The notes below the pieces were generated by a model that was not told where the DNA came from, ran no database searches, and saw nothing but the letters and a program-made list of their open reading frames with translations. The position numbers were made by a program, and so were the translations under genes. A stretch of DNA of 58,499 nt from a virus. Location of the stretch: positions 1 to 58,499 of the IMG/VR virus record IMGVR_UViG_3300038701_003495; one strand, given 5' to 3'. How positions within the stretch are numbered: the stretch's first letter is position 1; each line of letters starts with the position of its first letter. Below, in pieces: positions 25,118-33,547 of the stretch.

Positions 25118-26802
25118 CAGACGACCTCGTCGGTGGCGTCACCGAGGCCACGAGTTCGGAAGGTGAAGGACGCAATGCTCTGTACGAGCGCTGTCCTGTC
25201 CGCGCCTTCAAGCAGCTCATTTGCCTTCGAGAGGTACTCGTCGAACGAAGTTGCCGATGAAGCTAGCTCGACGAGCGGGTCGACCACCGGGCCCATCGTC
25301 TTTCGCCAATCAGAAGCGGCCCGACGCGCAAGCCGCCCCACTTCGTCGTCGTCCTCCCTCATGAGAGCCACGAAGGTCTGCTCCCACTCTGAAAGTGTCT
25401 CGCCCTTGGCTGCCCTGTGAGCAAGCTGCAGAGCAAAGGCCCGCTGCTCTCGGTTCAACGCTGCATCGTCAACGACCTCTTGCTCTTGGTCTTGGTCTTC
25501 TTCCGTCTCCTCCTCTTCGGCGGTGGCATCCTGTTTCGCTTTTGCAGGTGCAACCTGCCGACCCAAAACCTCTGCCCCATCATCGGGCTCTGGCAAACCG
25601 AACTTGTCTCGAATCACCGACGACTCGATTCGCAGTCCTCGGTCGATGAACGGCGGCAGTGCCTTACTCAGCATCACGAGGTCTTCCGACTCTTCGTGCA
25701 CGAGACGCACCTTCGGGTACTCCCGGCGGGAGCGTTCGCCAAAGTTCAGGTCGATCAGCGGCTTCACCAGGTCTCGGCGAATCGTTGCGGCCAACTGCTC
25801 GGCGTCGTCGGTCTTGATGTCCTGCCGAACGCGGTCGTGCACCTCAGCTTGAGCCATGCTCGAGCCGTCGTCGGTGGTCATTGTCTGACCAAGCACACCC
25901 TTGCTCACCTGCGAGTCGAGCCAATCGGCAAGGCCCTGGAAGAGCCGCTCTCCACCAGACGTCGACTTTGGCTCAACAAGGTCAATCATCATCGAGTCGG
26001 GGATTATCGCGCTGGCGTCGATGCCAATATTTGCAACAGCGCTCAGCAACTTCGACTTTTGTTCAGCCGTAGCACCGGGCCCGTATTTACCGATTCGAAT
26101 CGGCATTCCGAACACCTCGCAGAACGCGAGCCAATCTTTGAGGGCGTAGCCCTTGCACATGAACGCCACGAGAGCGAGACGCGCCAGCCCTCCTCGAATC
26201 GGCAAGCCCATCTTGATACTGGGCCGATGCTGAATGAACTTGTAGGCGACCAGCGGCACACCTTCGGCTTGGTTCGACTCGTCGAGCATGCGCAGTTTTT
26301 GGCCCGTCTCACGATCAAACCTGAAGAATCGAGGGTCGCGCCATTCGTAGCCAGCAGGCTCCCAGCGTTTACCAGAGCGGTCCCACATGATTTCGCAAAC
26401 GCTATAGCTCTTGCCCAGCGCGTCGAGCAGCGCCTTAATCATAGGCTTCACTCCGTCGTCACCTAGGATGTCAGACACAAAGTCCGCCTGCTCAACGTCT
26501 TTGTCGTCGTCCGAGTACGACTCCACCACCAAAGACAGGCCAGCCACCGCACTCTTTCGAGTGCCCAGTACCGACTGGTAGTGCAGGTCTCGCTCCTCCA
26601 TCTCTTCGGCGAGCGTGAGATAGTCGTTCGCGTCGCCGGCATCGACACTCGCAACGATCTGCGCGAGACGTTGAGGGGTGAGGCCAAAAGCCACCGAATC
26701 ATGCCAAACCGATCGAACTCCCGACAGGCTGGGCGCCGCTGCCTCTTTTGTCAGCTTGGTGATTCTTACGGGCTCGCCGCGATGGTCGTAAATGGTCGTC
26801 AT
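25117..26802 (-). CDS. H: Portal protein (DUF935, Mu gp29-like), 561 aa
   Basis: The portal forms the DNA gate of the head. DUF935 hallmarks are HYQSVLGTRKSAVAGLSLVV, EIMWDRSGKRWEPAGYEW, CEVFGMPIRIGKYGPGATAE, and LGQTMTTDDGSSMAQAEVHD. The C-terminal part has an acidic TAEEEETEEDQDQEQE linker and a helical end. It overlaps the terminase gene by 4 bp. Confidence 0.96.
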   Translation of the reverse strand: MTTIYDHRGEPVRITKLTKEAAAPSLSGVRSVWHDSVAFGLTPQRLAQIVASVDAGDANDYLTLAEEMEERDLHYQSVLGTRKSAVAGLSLVVESYSDDDKDVEQADFVSDILGDDGVKPMIKALLDALGKSYSVCEIMWDRSGKRWEPAGYEWRDPRFFRFDRETGQKLRMLDESNQAEGVPLVAYKFIQHRPSIKMGLPIRGGLARLALVAFMCKGYALKDWLAFCEVFGMPIRIGKYGPGATAEQKSKLLSAVANIGIDASAIIPDSMMIDLVEPKSTSGGERLFQGLADWLDSQVSKGVLGQTMTTDDGSSMAQAEVHDRVRQDIKTDDAEQLAATIRRDLVKPLIDLNFGERSRREYPKVRLVHEESEDLVMLSKALPPFIDRGLRIESSVIRDKFGLPEPDDGAEVLGRQVAPAKAKQDATAEEEETEEDQDQEQEVVDDAALNREQRAFALQLAHRAAKGETLSEWEQTFVALMREDDDEVGRLARRAASDWRKTMGPVVDPLVELASSATSFDEYLSKANELLEGADRTALVQSIASFTFRTRGLGDATDEVV

Positions 26803-28298
26803 AGGATTCCTCCAGATTGTGAGCGAAACCCTCGCGGGCCTCTTGTTGGTCGAGCGTCGTTCTTGTTTGCGGCTTCATAATCGTACTCGCCGATTTCCAA
26901 ACGGCTAGCGTAATATCCGGCCGCATACGCGATGCCGGCGTCACCGTGGCGTGGCTTTGCCTTCTTGTCCTTTGATGCCGTCTTTACTTTCGGCAGCTTC
27001 GGGATGCCGTTGATTTTCTTGAACTGCGACAGGTCCACGAGGTGGTCAGCATCTTTGGCTATCTCGAGTTGGTTGTCTTCGAAGGCCTGCTTGAAGGGTG
27101 GCAGATGCTCGGCGTACCACTTCTCGCTCATATGAATCTGCTCGATACGGTCTTGGCCGTACTTCTGAGAAGCGACCTCCGCCAGGAAGGCGCCGTTGCC
27201 GGTGGCATCAAGGGCACCCTTAAAGAACCTCGGCAGCCTGTCGACGATAAAAAAGAGCGCCTGTCGCTGCTGCTCGAACGGTACGTTCGCGAGTTCTACC
27301 GCAAAGGGAAACTTGCGGCGCAGGTCTTGGGTCAGGTAGCCCGGAACAATCACCGTGCGGTCGGATACACGCCCAAAGTCCTCGCCAAAAAAGTGAAGCT
27401 TGTCTTGAGGCAATTGCTTGAGCAGCGGTTCGATGTGCTCTTTGCACCAAAGGTCGACATGAGCTTCGCGTGCTGTGTCCGACCAGTGGGTGAACTCGTC
27501 GGGAACGTCGAGACGAACCACCGACCCTGGTACCATGCAGGCCTCGATCATCTTCGTTGATAGGTAGGTGCCACCAGACCGAGCCGGCACACAAAACAAC
27601 TCTTCCTCAGCGTCCTCGGCGTACCAGTCGACCAGCTCCTGCCGCCAATCGGCCTCAGCTTCTGGACTCCACTCCTTGCCATTGACGAGACAGATTCGCT
27701 GGTAGAGACCCTCCTCAAGCGCATCGTCGAGGGTGACCCGGTGCACCGAATAGGGTCGCTTCCCCGACTTCGATTCTTCAAGAATCTTGTTGTAGTGATT
27801 GTCGACGCCGTTGTGGGTGCTGATTATGTCAACGCGAGCCTTGCCTCCCCACATCAACACCGCCATCGCGGCTTTGATGAGCCCTTCGAGGTCGTCATGA
27901 AATGCCGCCTCGTCGAGAATGATATGCCCGCGTTTGGCACGAAGGTTGGTGGGCCTCGAGCTTAGCGCGGTCACACGCCACCCAGAAGCGAACCGAATCG
28001 CGAAGGTAAGAATGTCCTTCCCCTCGTCGTTGAAAACGTCTTCCTCCATTTCGCTACACGCGATATTGAACTGCCGGGCCCAGAAAGCGCAGTCCCGAAT
28101 AAACTCCTGCGCCATGTCTTTGTTGTAACCGACGTACCACGAGTCGCACCCGTCCTCTTCCGAGGCCTCAAGCGCGCACTCACTCGCGCAGTTCCACGAG
28201 AATCCAATTCGCCGCGACTTCTCAGCGATTCGAACCTGGCTTTTATCCTCTTGCCAGGCCTGCTGATAAGGCAGCAGAACGTGTGGGACGGCGCTCAA
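26799..28298 (-). CDS. E: Terminase large subunit (Mu gp28-like), 499 aa
   Basis: ATPase/nuclease that packages DNA. A TTG start at 28298 has GGAG seven bases upstream. Visible are LLPYQQAWQEDKSQVRIAEKSRRIGFSW (split: the R-rich ATPase opening), a Walker B-like HIILDEAAFHDDL, the coupling STHNGVDNHY, and the nuclease aspartates in FFGEDFGRVSDRTV, LDATGNGAFL and RHGDAGIAYA. Length and order match Mu-like gp28. Confidence 0.95.
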   Translation of the reverse strand: MSAVPHVLLPYQQAWQEDKSQVRIAEKSRRIGFSWNCASECALEASEEDGCDSWYVGYNKDMAQEFIRDCAFWARQFNIACSEMEEDVFNDEGKDILTFAIRFASGWRVTALSSRPTNLRAKRGHIILDEAAFHDDLEGLIKAAMAVLMWGGKARVDIISTHNGVDNHYNKILEESKSGKRPYSVHRVTLDDALEEGLYQRICLVNGKEWSPEAEADWRQELVDWYAEDAEEELFCVPARSGGTYLSTKMIEACMVPGSVVRLDVPDEFTHWSDTAREAHVDLWCKEHIEPLLKQLPQDKLHFFGEDFGRVSDRTVIVPGYLTQDLRRKFPFAVELANVPFEQQRQALFFIVDRLPRFFKGALDATGNGAFLAEVASQKYGQDRIEQIHMSEKWYAEHLPPFKQAFEDNQLEIAKDADHLVDLSQFKKINGIPKLPKVKTASKDKKAKPRHGDAGIAYAAGYYASRLEIGEYDYEAANKNDARPTRGPRGFRSQSGGIL

Positions 28299-28302
28299 AC
28301 AA

Positions 28303-28737
28303 CTACTCCGACAGGCCCGAGGTGAGCGTGAGCCCGTCGACCCCTTCGATTTTGGAGTCCACGTCGAACACTATCTTCGCAATACGGCCGTGCTCTTCGT
28401 CGTCGTGATACGAAAACACGGCCTCGACGATTGCTCGGTGCTCGCCGCTGTGCCCTGCCTGAAGCCTGCACCGGTGCGTTGGGTTGATGAGAGCCGGGCA
28501 GCGCAAGAACACATGCTCGAAGAATGGCTCCATCTGTGCCACGAGCCCTGGTCGGTCGTTGCGAGGCACATCCATCCAGGTCGCCGCCCAAGCATGGGAC
28601 CGAAGGCGCCAAAGCATCTCAGCCTCGTCTCGGCCACATGCATAGCCGCGAGAGTGCATTGCGACCACGAGCTCAGCGATGTCTTCCGGCACCCCCGGAA
28701 TCCATCTATGGTCGGAAAGGTCGGGTTCATCACTCAT
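28303..28737 (-). CDS. Conserved-looking protein with Cys/His residues, 144 aa
   Basis: The ATG at 28737 overlaps the preceding stop as ATGA. The N-terminal half is helical (DIAELVVAMHSRGYACGRDE), and the middle carries CPALINPTHRCRLQAGHSGEH, a possible metal-binding cluster. It is an unnamed family, set directly before the large terminase in the packaging part of the string. Confidence 0.75.
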   Translation of the reverse strand: MSDEPDLSDHRWIPGVPEDIAELVVAMHSRGYACGRDEAEMLWRLRSHAWAATWMDVPRNDRPGLVAQMEPFFEHVFLRCPALINPTHRCRLQAGHSGEHRAIVEAVFSYHDDEEHGRIAKIVFDVDSKIEGVDGLTLTSGLSE

Positions 28738-28967
28738 GGCCGCGACCCCGAGCTCACGGGCACCAACAGCACTCGCTGAACGCTGCAGTCGTGGCCCACC
28801 TTCACTGCCTTTTCGCATTCGAGCTGGGCATTCCTGCGAGACGTCGTGATGTCGTGAAGCGATAGGCGGTCACGCCAAGCTTCGGTGCTCGCAGCACAAT
28901 TCACCAACCACCTCGCATCCGTAGCCCTCTGCACACCCCAGGCCGGGTAATTCTTCGTGACCTTCAT
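28734..28967 (-). CDS. Small protein of unknown function, 77 aa
   Basis: Chosen start ATG 28967, with GGAG six bases upstream and an ATGA overlap with the metallopeptidase-like gene. The sequence has KNYPAWGVQRATDARWLV at the front and a Cys/Lys-rich centre but no domain that I recognise. The overlaps on both sides argue that it is a real gene of the packaging cluster. Confidence 0.65.
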   Translation of the reverse strand: MKVTKNYPAWGVQRATDARWLVNCAASTEAWRDRLSLHDITTSRRNAQLECEKAVKVGHDCSVQRVLLVPVSSGSRP

Positions 28968-29353
28968 GGGAACTCCACCGCTCGAGCATCGACTTCGAAG
29001 GGGTTGTCGCGGTACCCGAAGACGAGGGTCAGAAGCCCGTAGGCAATGGGAAACAAAGCCCCCAGCGCCACCCACTGACGGCAATGCCTCATCTCATGGT
29101 CGACAATGCGGGGGTAGGCATCATCCCAGTCAGGCCGCTTGATTACCGCAGCAAAGGGCATCGCATGCCCCACCCAACCTGACCACATCCACGCCCAAAG
29201 GTGCCATCTTTTCCCCGGACCAAAAACTACACCCCAACGGCGCTTCTCTTTGAGACGGATAAGCCCCAGGCCCCACGCCGGTAGCAGGTAGAGCAGCCAG
29301 ATAGGAATGGCCACAGGCGACAGCCATATCACGGCAATAATCTTTCTAGTCAC
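28964..29353 (-). CDS. Membrane protein with HExxH motif, 129 aa
   Basis: A GTG start at 29353 overlaps the small-terminase stop as GTGA, with GGAG eight bases upstream. Membrane segments lie at about residues 4-27 (IIAVIWLSPVAIPIWLLYLL) and 93-110 (ALFPIAYGLLTLVFGY). Between them is IVDHEMRHCRQWVALG, whose HEMRH matches the zinc-peptidase HExxH pattern. Small membrane proteins of this kind occur in phage packaging and lysis regions, but no substrate is known. It might be a lysis or envelope protein. Confidence 0.7.
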   Translation of the reverse strand: MTRKIIAVIWLSPVAIPIWLLYLLPAWGLGLIRLKEKRRWGVVFGPGKRWHLWAWMWSGWVGHAMPFAAVIKRPDWDDAYPRIVDHEMRHCRQWVALGALFPIAYGLLTLVFGYRDNPFEVDARAVEFP

Positions 29354-30024
29354 TTCCCACTCTCCACTTTCAGCCCTAGTACCTGGGCTCGAATAAAGTC
29401 CGCGGTCTCCGACGACAGGCCGGCTTTGGCCTCGACCTGAATCGGCTTGCCGTCTTTGCCCCCGACCTCTCCCTTCACGAGCTTGGTAAACATCTCGAGG
29501 TGCTGCCCGATGAGCTTCAATGACCCCACCTTGTCCCATAGCTTGATTTCTTCCTCGACCAGCTCGAAGGGCGCTTCGCCGTCCGCACCACCGATGAACT
29601 TCTTCTTGCGCTTGATTGAGGACACCGCGCGTCGGGACGCCACTGGCACCCCCTCTTTGACCTGCAGCTCACCATTTTCGTCGATTTCGTAGTTGCTGAT
29701 ATCGCTGAAGGCGAGTATGGCTAACTCCCGAACCACGTCATCGGCCGCAACCTCAGTGCGCTCGGCCCTCTCCTGAACAGCCGTCGACAAAGCCGCCTGA
29801 ATGTTAGGATAAGACAACAGCGTGCTGCCTTGCTGGCGCGCGGTCTTTTTGCTGTACCCAGCTCGAATCGCAGCCTGTGTGCCGTTCAAATCGATGATGT
29901 ACTCGCGTACAAAGGCCTTCTGCCTCTCGCTGAGAGCCTTCTTGGCCGGGTCCTCTTTCTCTTTGGTCTTTCTAGCCTTGCGCTTCTTCGCTGGTGCCTT
30001 CTTTGCCGCCTTCTTCTTAGCCAC
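29350..30024 (-). CDS. Terminase small subunit, 224 aa
   Basis: The second of two adjacent GTG codons (30024) has GGGAGG six bases upstream. After a Lys/Ala-rich tail comes the terminase_2 pattern: ALSERQKAFVREYIIDLNGT, QAAIRAGYSKKTARQQGSTL, LLSYPNIQAALS. This helix-turn-helix would recognise phage DNA for packaging. The C-terminal half is charged and would contact the large subunit. Mu-type packaging genes therefore follow the replication genes directly. Confidence 0.92.
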   Translation of the reverse strand: MAKKKAAKKAPAKKRKARKTKEKEDPAKKALSERQKAFVREYIIDLNGTQAAIRAGYSKKTARQQGSTLLSYPNIQAALSTAVQERAERTEVAADDVVRELAILAFSDISNYEIDENGELQVKEGVPVASRRAVSSIKRKKKFIGGADGEAPFELVEEEIKLWDKVGSLKLIGQHLEMFTKLVKGEVGGKDGKPIQVEAKAGLSSETADFIRAQVLGLKVESGK

Positions 30025-30343
30025 CACTGACCTCCCTTGAACCGATTTCCGCGACCGCCTGCGATATCGCAAAACGGGTGTGCTTCGACCGGCGATAGTT
30101 TTCGGTGAGCAATCGACTGACCTCGGCCGTTTTCCTTTTGGCGTGACGCTGGCGCTTGAGGCGCTGCTCGGCCGCCTCGAGAATGCGGCGGCGCTCGTTC
30201 AGAACAAGCAGCCTCGCACGCAAACCACTGTAGGTCTCCTCAAGCTTTTCGTCACTTCCATTCTTGAGGGCGTAGGGAGACAAGCCCAAGGGGCCAACGT
30301 CTGGCTTTACCAACGCGGGGAGTTCAACGACGTCGTCACTCAT
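30017..30343 (-). CDS. Helical protein of unknown function, 108 aa
   Basis: After an Asp/Pro-rich start (VVELPALVKPDVGPLG) the protein is one long basic helix (about residues 28-95) rich in Arg and Glu. No family is named. The stop codon overlaps the start region of the small terminase by 8 bp, and the start overlaps the upstream gene by 4 bp. Confidence 0.75.
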   Translation of the reverse strand: MSDDVVELPALVKPDVGPLGLSPYALKNGSDEKLEETYSGLRARLLVLNERRRILEAAEQRLKRQRHAKRKTAEVSRLLTENYRRSKHTRFAISQAVAEIGSREVSGG

Positions 30344-30654
30344 CGTTTGGCCCTCCGCAATCGAGCCTTCGCGTTTCGGATGTCTGCCTCGAGGCGTTCA
30401 AGCTCAGACTGTTTCGAGTTCAGCTTGCGCAAAATTCGGTCAATCGCGGCGGTGTAACGCTCCCACCGGTCGCCCAACCAAACCAAATGCGCGAATGGGT
30501 CGAGCCGTGCGTTGCACGACGAGCAGATAACCTCGCGCGCGTCCACATCGACACAAACGTAGTTGTGCTCACAGGAGCGGTCGGGCCTTTTGACCCTGAA
30601 GAGTTCCTGCTTCTCCACCATCTCGAGATGCTTGGTGAAATCGATAACCGTCAT
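30340..30654 (-). CDS. Zinc-binding small protein, 104 aa
   Basis: Residues about 28-50 carry Cys-x-His, then CVDVDAREVICSSCNARLDP, giving a plausible four-ligand zinc site. A coiled coil rich in Arg/Glu (about 62-103) follows. It is similar in plan to short phage proteins placed between replication and packaging genes. The function is unknown. Confidence 0.75.
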   Translation of the reverse strand: MTVIDFTKHLEMVEKQELFRVKRPDRSCEHNYVCVDVDAREVICSSCNARLDPFAHLVWLGDRWERYTAAIDRILRKLNSKQSELERLEADIRNAKARLRRAKR

Positions 30655-30878
30655 GCTGGAACTTCTTTCCCCAGCGGAGTGGCCACAAGCTCGCCCACGA
30701 TGGGCTCACGGTTGACCGAGACGTACCGACTGTCGCCCGAGTCGGAGTCAACGAGAACCACCCGAACAAAACCTCGCGGGGACCTCCGCAACGCGGCCCT
30801 GATTTCCTCGCGCCCTGCTAGGTTGTTTTGAATCCACTGCGGTTCTTCCTCAGCGGCGCGTCTTCCCAGTCCGAACAT
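30651..30878 (-). CDS. Small protein of unknown function, 75 aa
   Basis: The ATG at 30878 shares its first base with the upstream stop (TGATG), which fixes the start. An N-terminal helical part (RREEIRAALRR-like) precedes beta strands (GFVRVVLVDSDSGDSRYVSV). A longer reading of this frame upstream lacks a start consistent with the overlaps. No family is known to me. Confidence 0.7.
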   Translation of the reverse strand: MFGLGRRAAEEEPQWIQNNLAGREEIRAALRRSPRGFVRVVLVDSDSGDSRYVSVNREPIVGELVATPLGKEVPA

Positions 30879-31117
30879 CACGATGCCTTTCCGTACTTCT
30901 GAGCCGAGAGGTTTCGAGACGCCCACGCCTCGAGCTTCGTGCAGGTCACGTCGACGAGGGTCTGGCTTCCCGTTGATGCTGCTTCGGCCACCTGGGCGTC
31001 GAATCTTCGAATCACGGCATGGTCGATGCGAGCCCCCTTGAACCAAAGCTCGTTGATGGTCTCCATCGATTGGCGAATGCGCTCCGCGCATTTTCTCTTT
31101 CGGTGTTCGAGGTTCAT
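30878..31117 (-). CDS. Small helical protein of unknown function, 79 aa
   Basis: A mostly helical protein (RKRKCAERIRQSMETINELW, then QTLVDVTCTKLEAWASRNLS). It overlaps the DnaC-like gene by 4 bp and the next gene by 1 bp. It may act with the replication proteins, judged by position alone. Confidence 0.7.
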   Translation of the reverse strand: MNLEHRKRKCAERIRQSMETINELWFKGARIDHAVIRRFDAQVAEAASTGSQTLVDVTCTKLEAWASRNLSAQKYGKAS

Positions 31118-31773
31118 CGGAGGCTCGCCCCCTCAAGGCCGACGAACGCGTGGGTCGTGGCCTCCCTGATTCGGTCGACAATCCTCTCGCCATAGCGCTC
31201 GCGAAACTCCGACGCGTTCAAGTTGGTGGTGAGGATGGTGCGCCGGTTGTTGCTGTAGCGCTGGTCGAGCAACTCATCGAGACGGCTGTACCAGTAGCCG
31301 TTCGCGTCGCCATACTCGGTCCCAAGGTCGTCGATGACGAGCGGTCCGACTTTGCCAACTCGGTCGATGGTGCCATCGTACCCGCTTACTCGAGCGAGCT
31401 TGCCGGCTGTCCACCAGCACGGGAATGCATTCGGCACGTCCCGCCGGTCCCGCGCCTCATGGGCCAACCACCAAGCGGCGGCAATCGACTTGCCAACCCC
31501 CGGGGGGCCGCTGAGCACGAGGCACCAGTCCGAAGCTGAACGCGACTGCCACGCCTTCACGGCCTGCACGCCCTCGGTCACCCTGGGTCTCTCGCTGAGG
31601 ACGTCGAGCACCCTGCGTGGAACCGCCCAAGACTCGGCAACGCGAAGACGAAGCCGTCGCTCGCTTTCCTCGATCTCCGCCTCGATGGCGTCGATTTCCT
31701 CAGCCGACATCGCGTCGGCCTTGGCTCTGATTTTCCTGACCACCGCATCGGGGTCAAAGTCGAACTGGTCCAC
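31114..31773 (-). CDS. DnaC-like helicase loader ATPase, 219 aa
   Basis: AAA+ ATPase that would load the host replicative helicase at the phage origin. Walker A is GPPGVGKS (89-96), Walker B is PLVIDDLGTEYGD, the sensor I block is RTILTTNLNASEF, and the arginine-finger region is ERIVDRIREATTH. The N-terminal helical part replaces the helicase-binding domain of DnaC. It overlaps the initiator-like gene by 20 bp. Confidence 0.9.
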   Translation of the reverse strand: MDQFDFDPDAVVRKIRAKADAMSAEEIDAIEAEIEESERRLRLRVAESWAVPRRVLDVLSERPRVTEGVQAVKAWQSRSASDWCLVLSGPPGVGKSIAAAWWLAHEARDRRDVPNAFPCWWTAGKLARVSGYDGTIDRVGKVGPLVIDDLGTEYGDANGYWYSRLDELLDQRYSNNRRTILTTNLNASEFRERYGERIVDRIREATTHAFVGLEGASLR

Positions 31774-32629
31774 TTTCGTGCTCCTTGCTTGGGGGTGCGT
31801 AGCCTCGTCGAATGTCCTTCTTGCGGGGTGAGCCGCGGGAACGGTTCTGAATGGGCTTTCGGTCTCGTTCGGAGACCAGGATTGTCAGGAATAGCCCCGG
31901 GTTCGGCCTTCCGTTGCGAGACTCTGCCTTTGCCTTCGCGTAGGAAATCTCTTCCTCGCCGAACGGAGCAGCGGCCATGAGGGTGGGCATGTGCTTCGGG
32001 CTAACGCCCCCAGCGTTGGCCCATCCCGACCAGCTCTGCAGCCGGGTGTTGAGTTCCCCTGCGCTAACCGACCGATCGTTTTTCCCGTTTTGCAGAGCAG
32101 GAGAAGAATGCACAGGCTCTGGAACAGGCACAGGCTCAGGCTCAGGCTCTGGGGCATCGACTTTTTGCTTTTTAGCATTGGTTTTCGATGCTCGGAGCAT
32201 GCTCGTAGCATCCGATTCCGTGCTCGTTGCATTGCTCGATTCTAAATTAGCATTGCCGTGGGCATCATTGCCGCCCCATCGTGCTTCGGCTGCAGCCCTC
32301 GCCTTGGCTTGACGCTTTGCTTTGTTGGCAAGCCAGGATTGGTGCTTGGCCCAGTTGTGCAGCCGATAGTTTTTCTCTGTTCCGTCGACAAGGCGAAGTT
32401 CGACAAACACGGTAAGGAGTTCGTCAGCGTCTCCCTGCCAGTCGACCTCATCGGCGATATCTTCATTGGAGAGACCCTTGAGATTCCCATCGGGCTTGCA
32501 GTCAGCGGCGTGAGCCCAAAGGTCCTCGATGGCGAGAACGCCATCGGCACCCAGTCGGCGGCGAAGTCGCTTGCGCTTGCGGTGACCACGCCATGATGTG
32601 GCGATCCTGAAGTCACTGTCTTCAATCAT
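31754..32629 (-). CDS. Replication initiator-like protein (DnaD/O type), 291 aa
   Basis: The N-terminal domain (residues 1-120) has a winged-helix look with LGADGVLAIEDLWAHAADC, LSNEDIADEVDW and RLVDGTEKNYRLHNWAKHQ, as in phage replication proteins paired with DnaC. A PEPEPEPVPVPEPV linker (about 155-170) separates it from a C-terminal helical tail (LNTRLQSWSGWANAGG). It is likely to recruit the loader encoded next. Similar O-type proteins often have the origin inside their own gene. Confidence 0.8.
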   Translation of the reverse strand: MIEDSDFRIATSWRGHRKRKRLRRRLGADGVLAIEDLWAHAADCKPDGNLKGLSNEDIADEVDWQGDADELLTVFVELRLVDGTEKNYRLHNWAKHQSWLANKAKRQAKARAAAEARWGGNDAHGNANLESSNATSTESDATSMLRASKTNAKKQKVDAPEPEPEPVPVPEPVHSSPALQNGKNDRSVSAGELNTRLQSWSGWANAGGVSPKHMPTLMAAAPFGEEEISYAKAKAESRNGRPNPGLFLTILVSERDRKPIQNRSRGSPRKKDIRRGYAPPSKEHESGPVRL

Positions 32630-33401
32630 TACTGAGTTCCTCGGCCGATAGATCGACCCATTCGCGAAAGTCAGTGATCGATTTAATCGTCTTTGCGATC
32701 TCCTTGATGCGGTCGAGGCTGTAGCCGTTGCTACGAATCTCCCTCAGCCCCGTAAGAAACTCTCGGTCGTACCTTCCTTCATAGAAGCTCATACGGTTAC
32801 GAAGAATGCCCCGCGCATAGCACAGTTCTCTTATTCCCGGGTCGTCATCCGATTTCGACAGAATCCAAGCGAATTTGGGAAGGTCAGCCCAAGCACGCTG
32901 CGCACTGTCGTGAGACCCATCAACATGCTTCTCGACGGCCTGACGCATGGCTTTGACCACAGATGCTGAACCGTACTTAACAATCAACGTTCTGAGCTTG
33001 GAACGTGCCCCTTCCCTCAGTTCGGTCCCGGGCACAATTTCACCCCAAAATTCAGCAATCGAATTGACCTCTTGCGATGTGTGGTCGACAAGAGACTTTT
33101 GCCATTCAAGCATCATCTCAAGTTGCTGGCGTCGTTCTTCAAGTTCGTCGAGCTGGGCCTTTTTTTTCGCCACAACGCTAGAATCGTCAATCGTCCTTGC
33201 GCCTTTGCCTAGATTGCATTCGACACACGAGGTGATCAGGTTAAGCAGATCATCATCCCCGCCGTGGGCGACGGGGTGAATGTGGTCCACATGGAGCACC
33301 ACTTCGGGCGCAGACTTGCCGCAGTACTGACAGGCGAACGAATCTCTTTTGAATATTTCAAACCGGGTCTTTTTCCCCAGCGCCTTCCGTTTCTTTGCCA
33401 C
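32622..33401 (-). CDS. HNH endonuclease, 259 aa
   Basis: The GTG at 33401 (AAGGAG seven bases upstream) is chosen over a GTG at 33551, because HNH proteins of this class begin directly with KKRKALGKKTRFEIFKRD. The HNH core is clear: CQYCGKSAPEVVLHVDHIHP and NLITSCVECNLGKG, with two CxxC zinc pairs. A coiled coil and a helical domain follow (after about 85). This start leaves a 146-bp noncoding gap upstream, as if the gene were inserted. Confidence 0.88.
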   Translation of the reverse strand: MAKKRKALGKKTRFEIFKRDSFACQYCGKSAPEVVLHVDHIHPVAHGGDDDLLNLITSCVECNLGKGARTIDDSSVVAKKKAQLDELEERRQQLEMMLEWQKSLVDHTSQEVNSIAEFWGEIVPGTELREGARSKLRTLIVKYGSASVVKAMRQAVEKHVDGSHDSAQRAWADLPKFAWILSKSDDDPGIRELCYARGILRNRMSFYEGRYDREFLTGLREIRSNGYSLDRIKEIAKTIKSITDFREWVDLSAEELSND

Positions 33402-33423
33402 TTTTCTTCTCCTTGATGTGGCC

Positions 33424-33468
33424 CCGGCCCCGATCCCCATCATGGAGAAGTCGAAGAATCGGGGCCGG
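33424..33468. other. Perfect 11-bp hairpin in the leader of the HNH gene
   Basis: CCGGCCCCGAT (33424-33434) and ATCGGGGCCGG (33458-33468) are perfectly complementary with a 23-nt loop. The hairpin lies in the 146-bp noncoding stretch between the HNH start and the preceding stop. There is no T-run after it on either strand, so it is not a classical terminator. It could be a processing or pausing site. Confidence 0.6.
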
Positions 33469-33547
33469 ATACCACGGACGAAAGGAGCTACCCTTCGCCC
33501 AAAATTTGCGATCAGCGAGCCGCGGGACCCGGTGAAGAGACCAGACC

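Noticed and set aside
24374-25420. Long plus-strand frame opposite gpF and portal
   Set aside because: It is antisense to two well-recognised genes and its protein has no domain or ribosome site; long opposite frames are common in GC-rich coding DNA.
25417-26466. Long plus-strand frame opposite the portal gene
   Set aside because: It is the complement of DUF935 codons; the composition is unlike the other proteins and no start signal is present.
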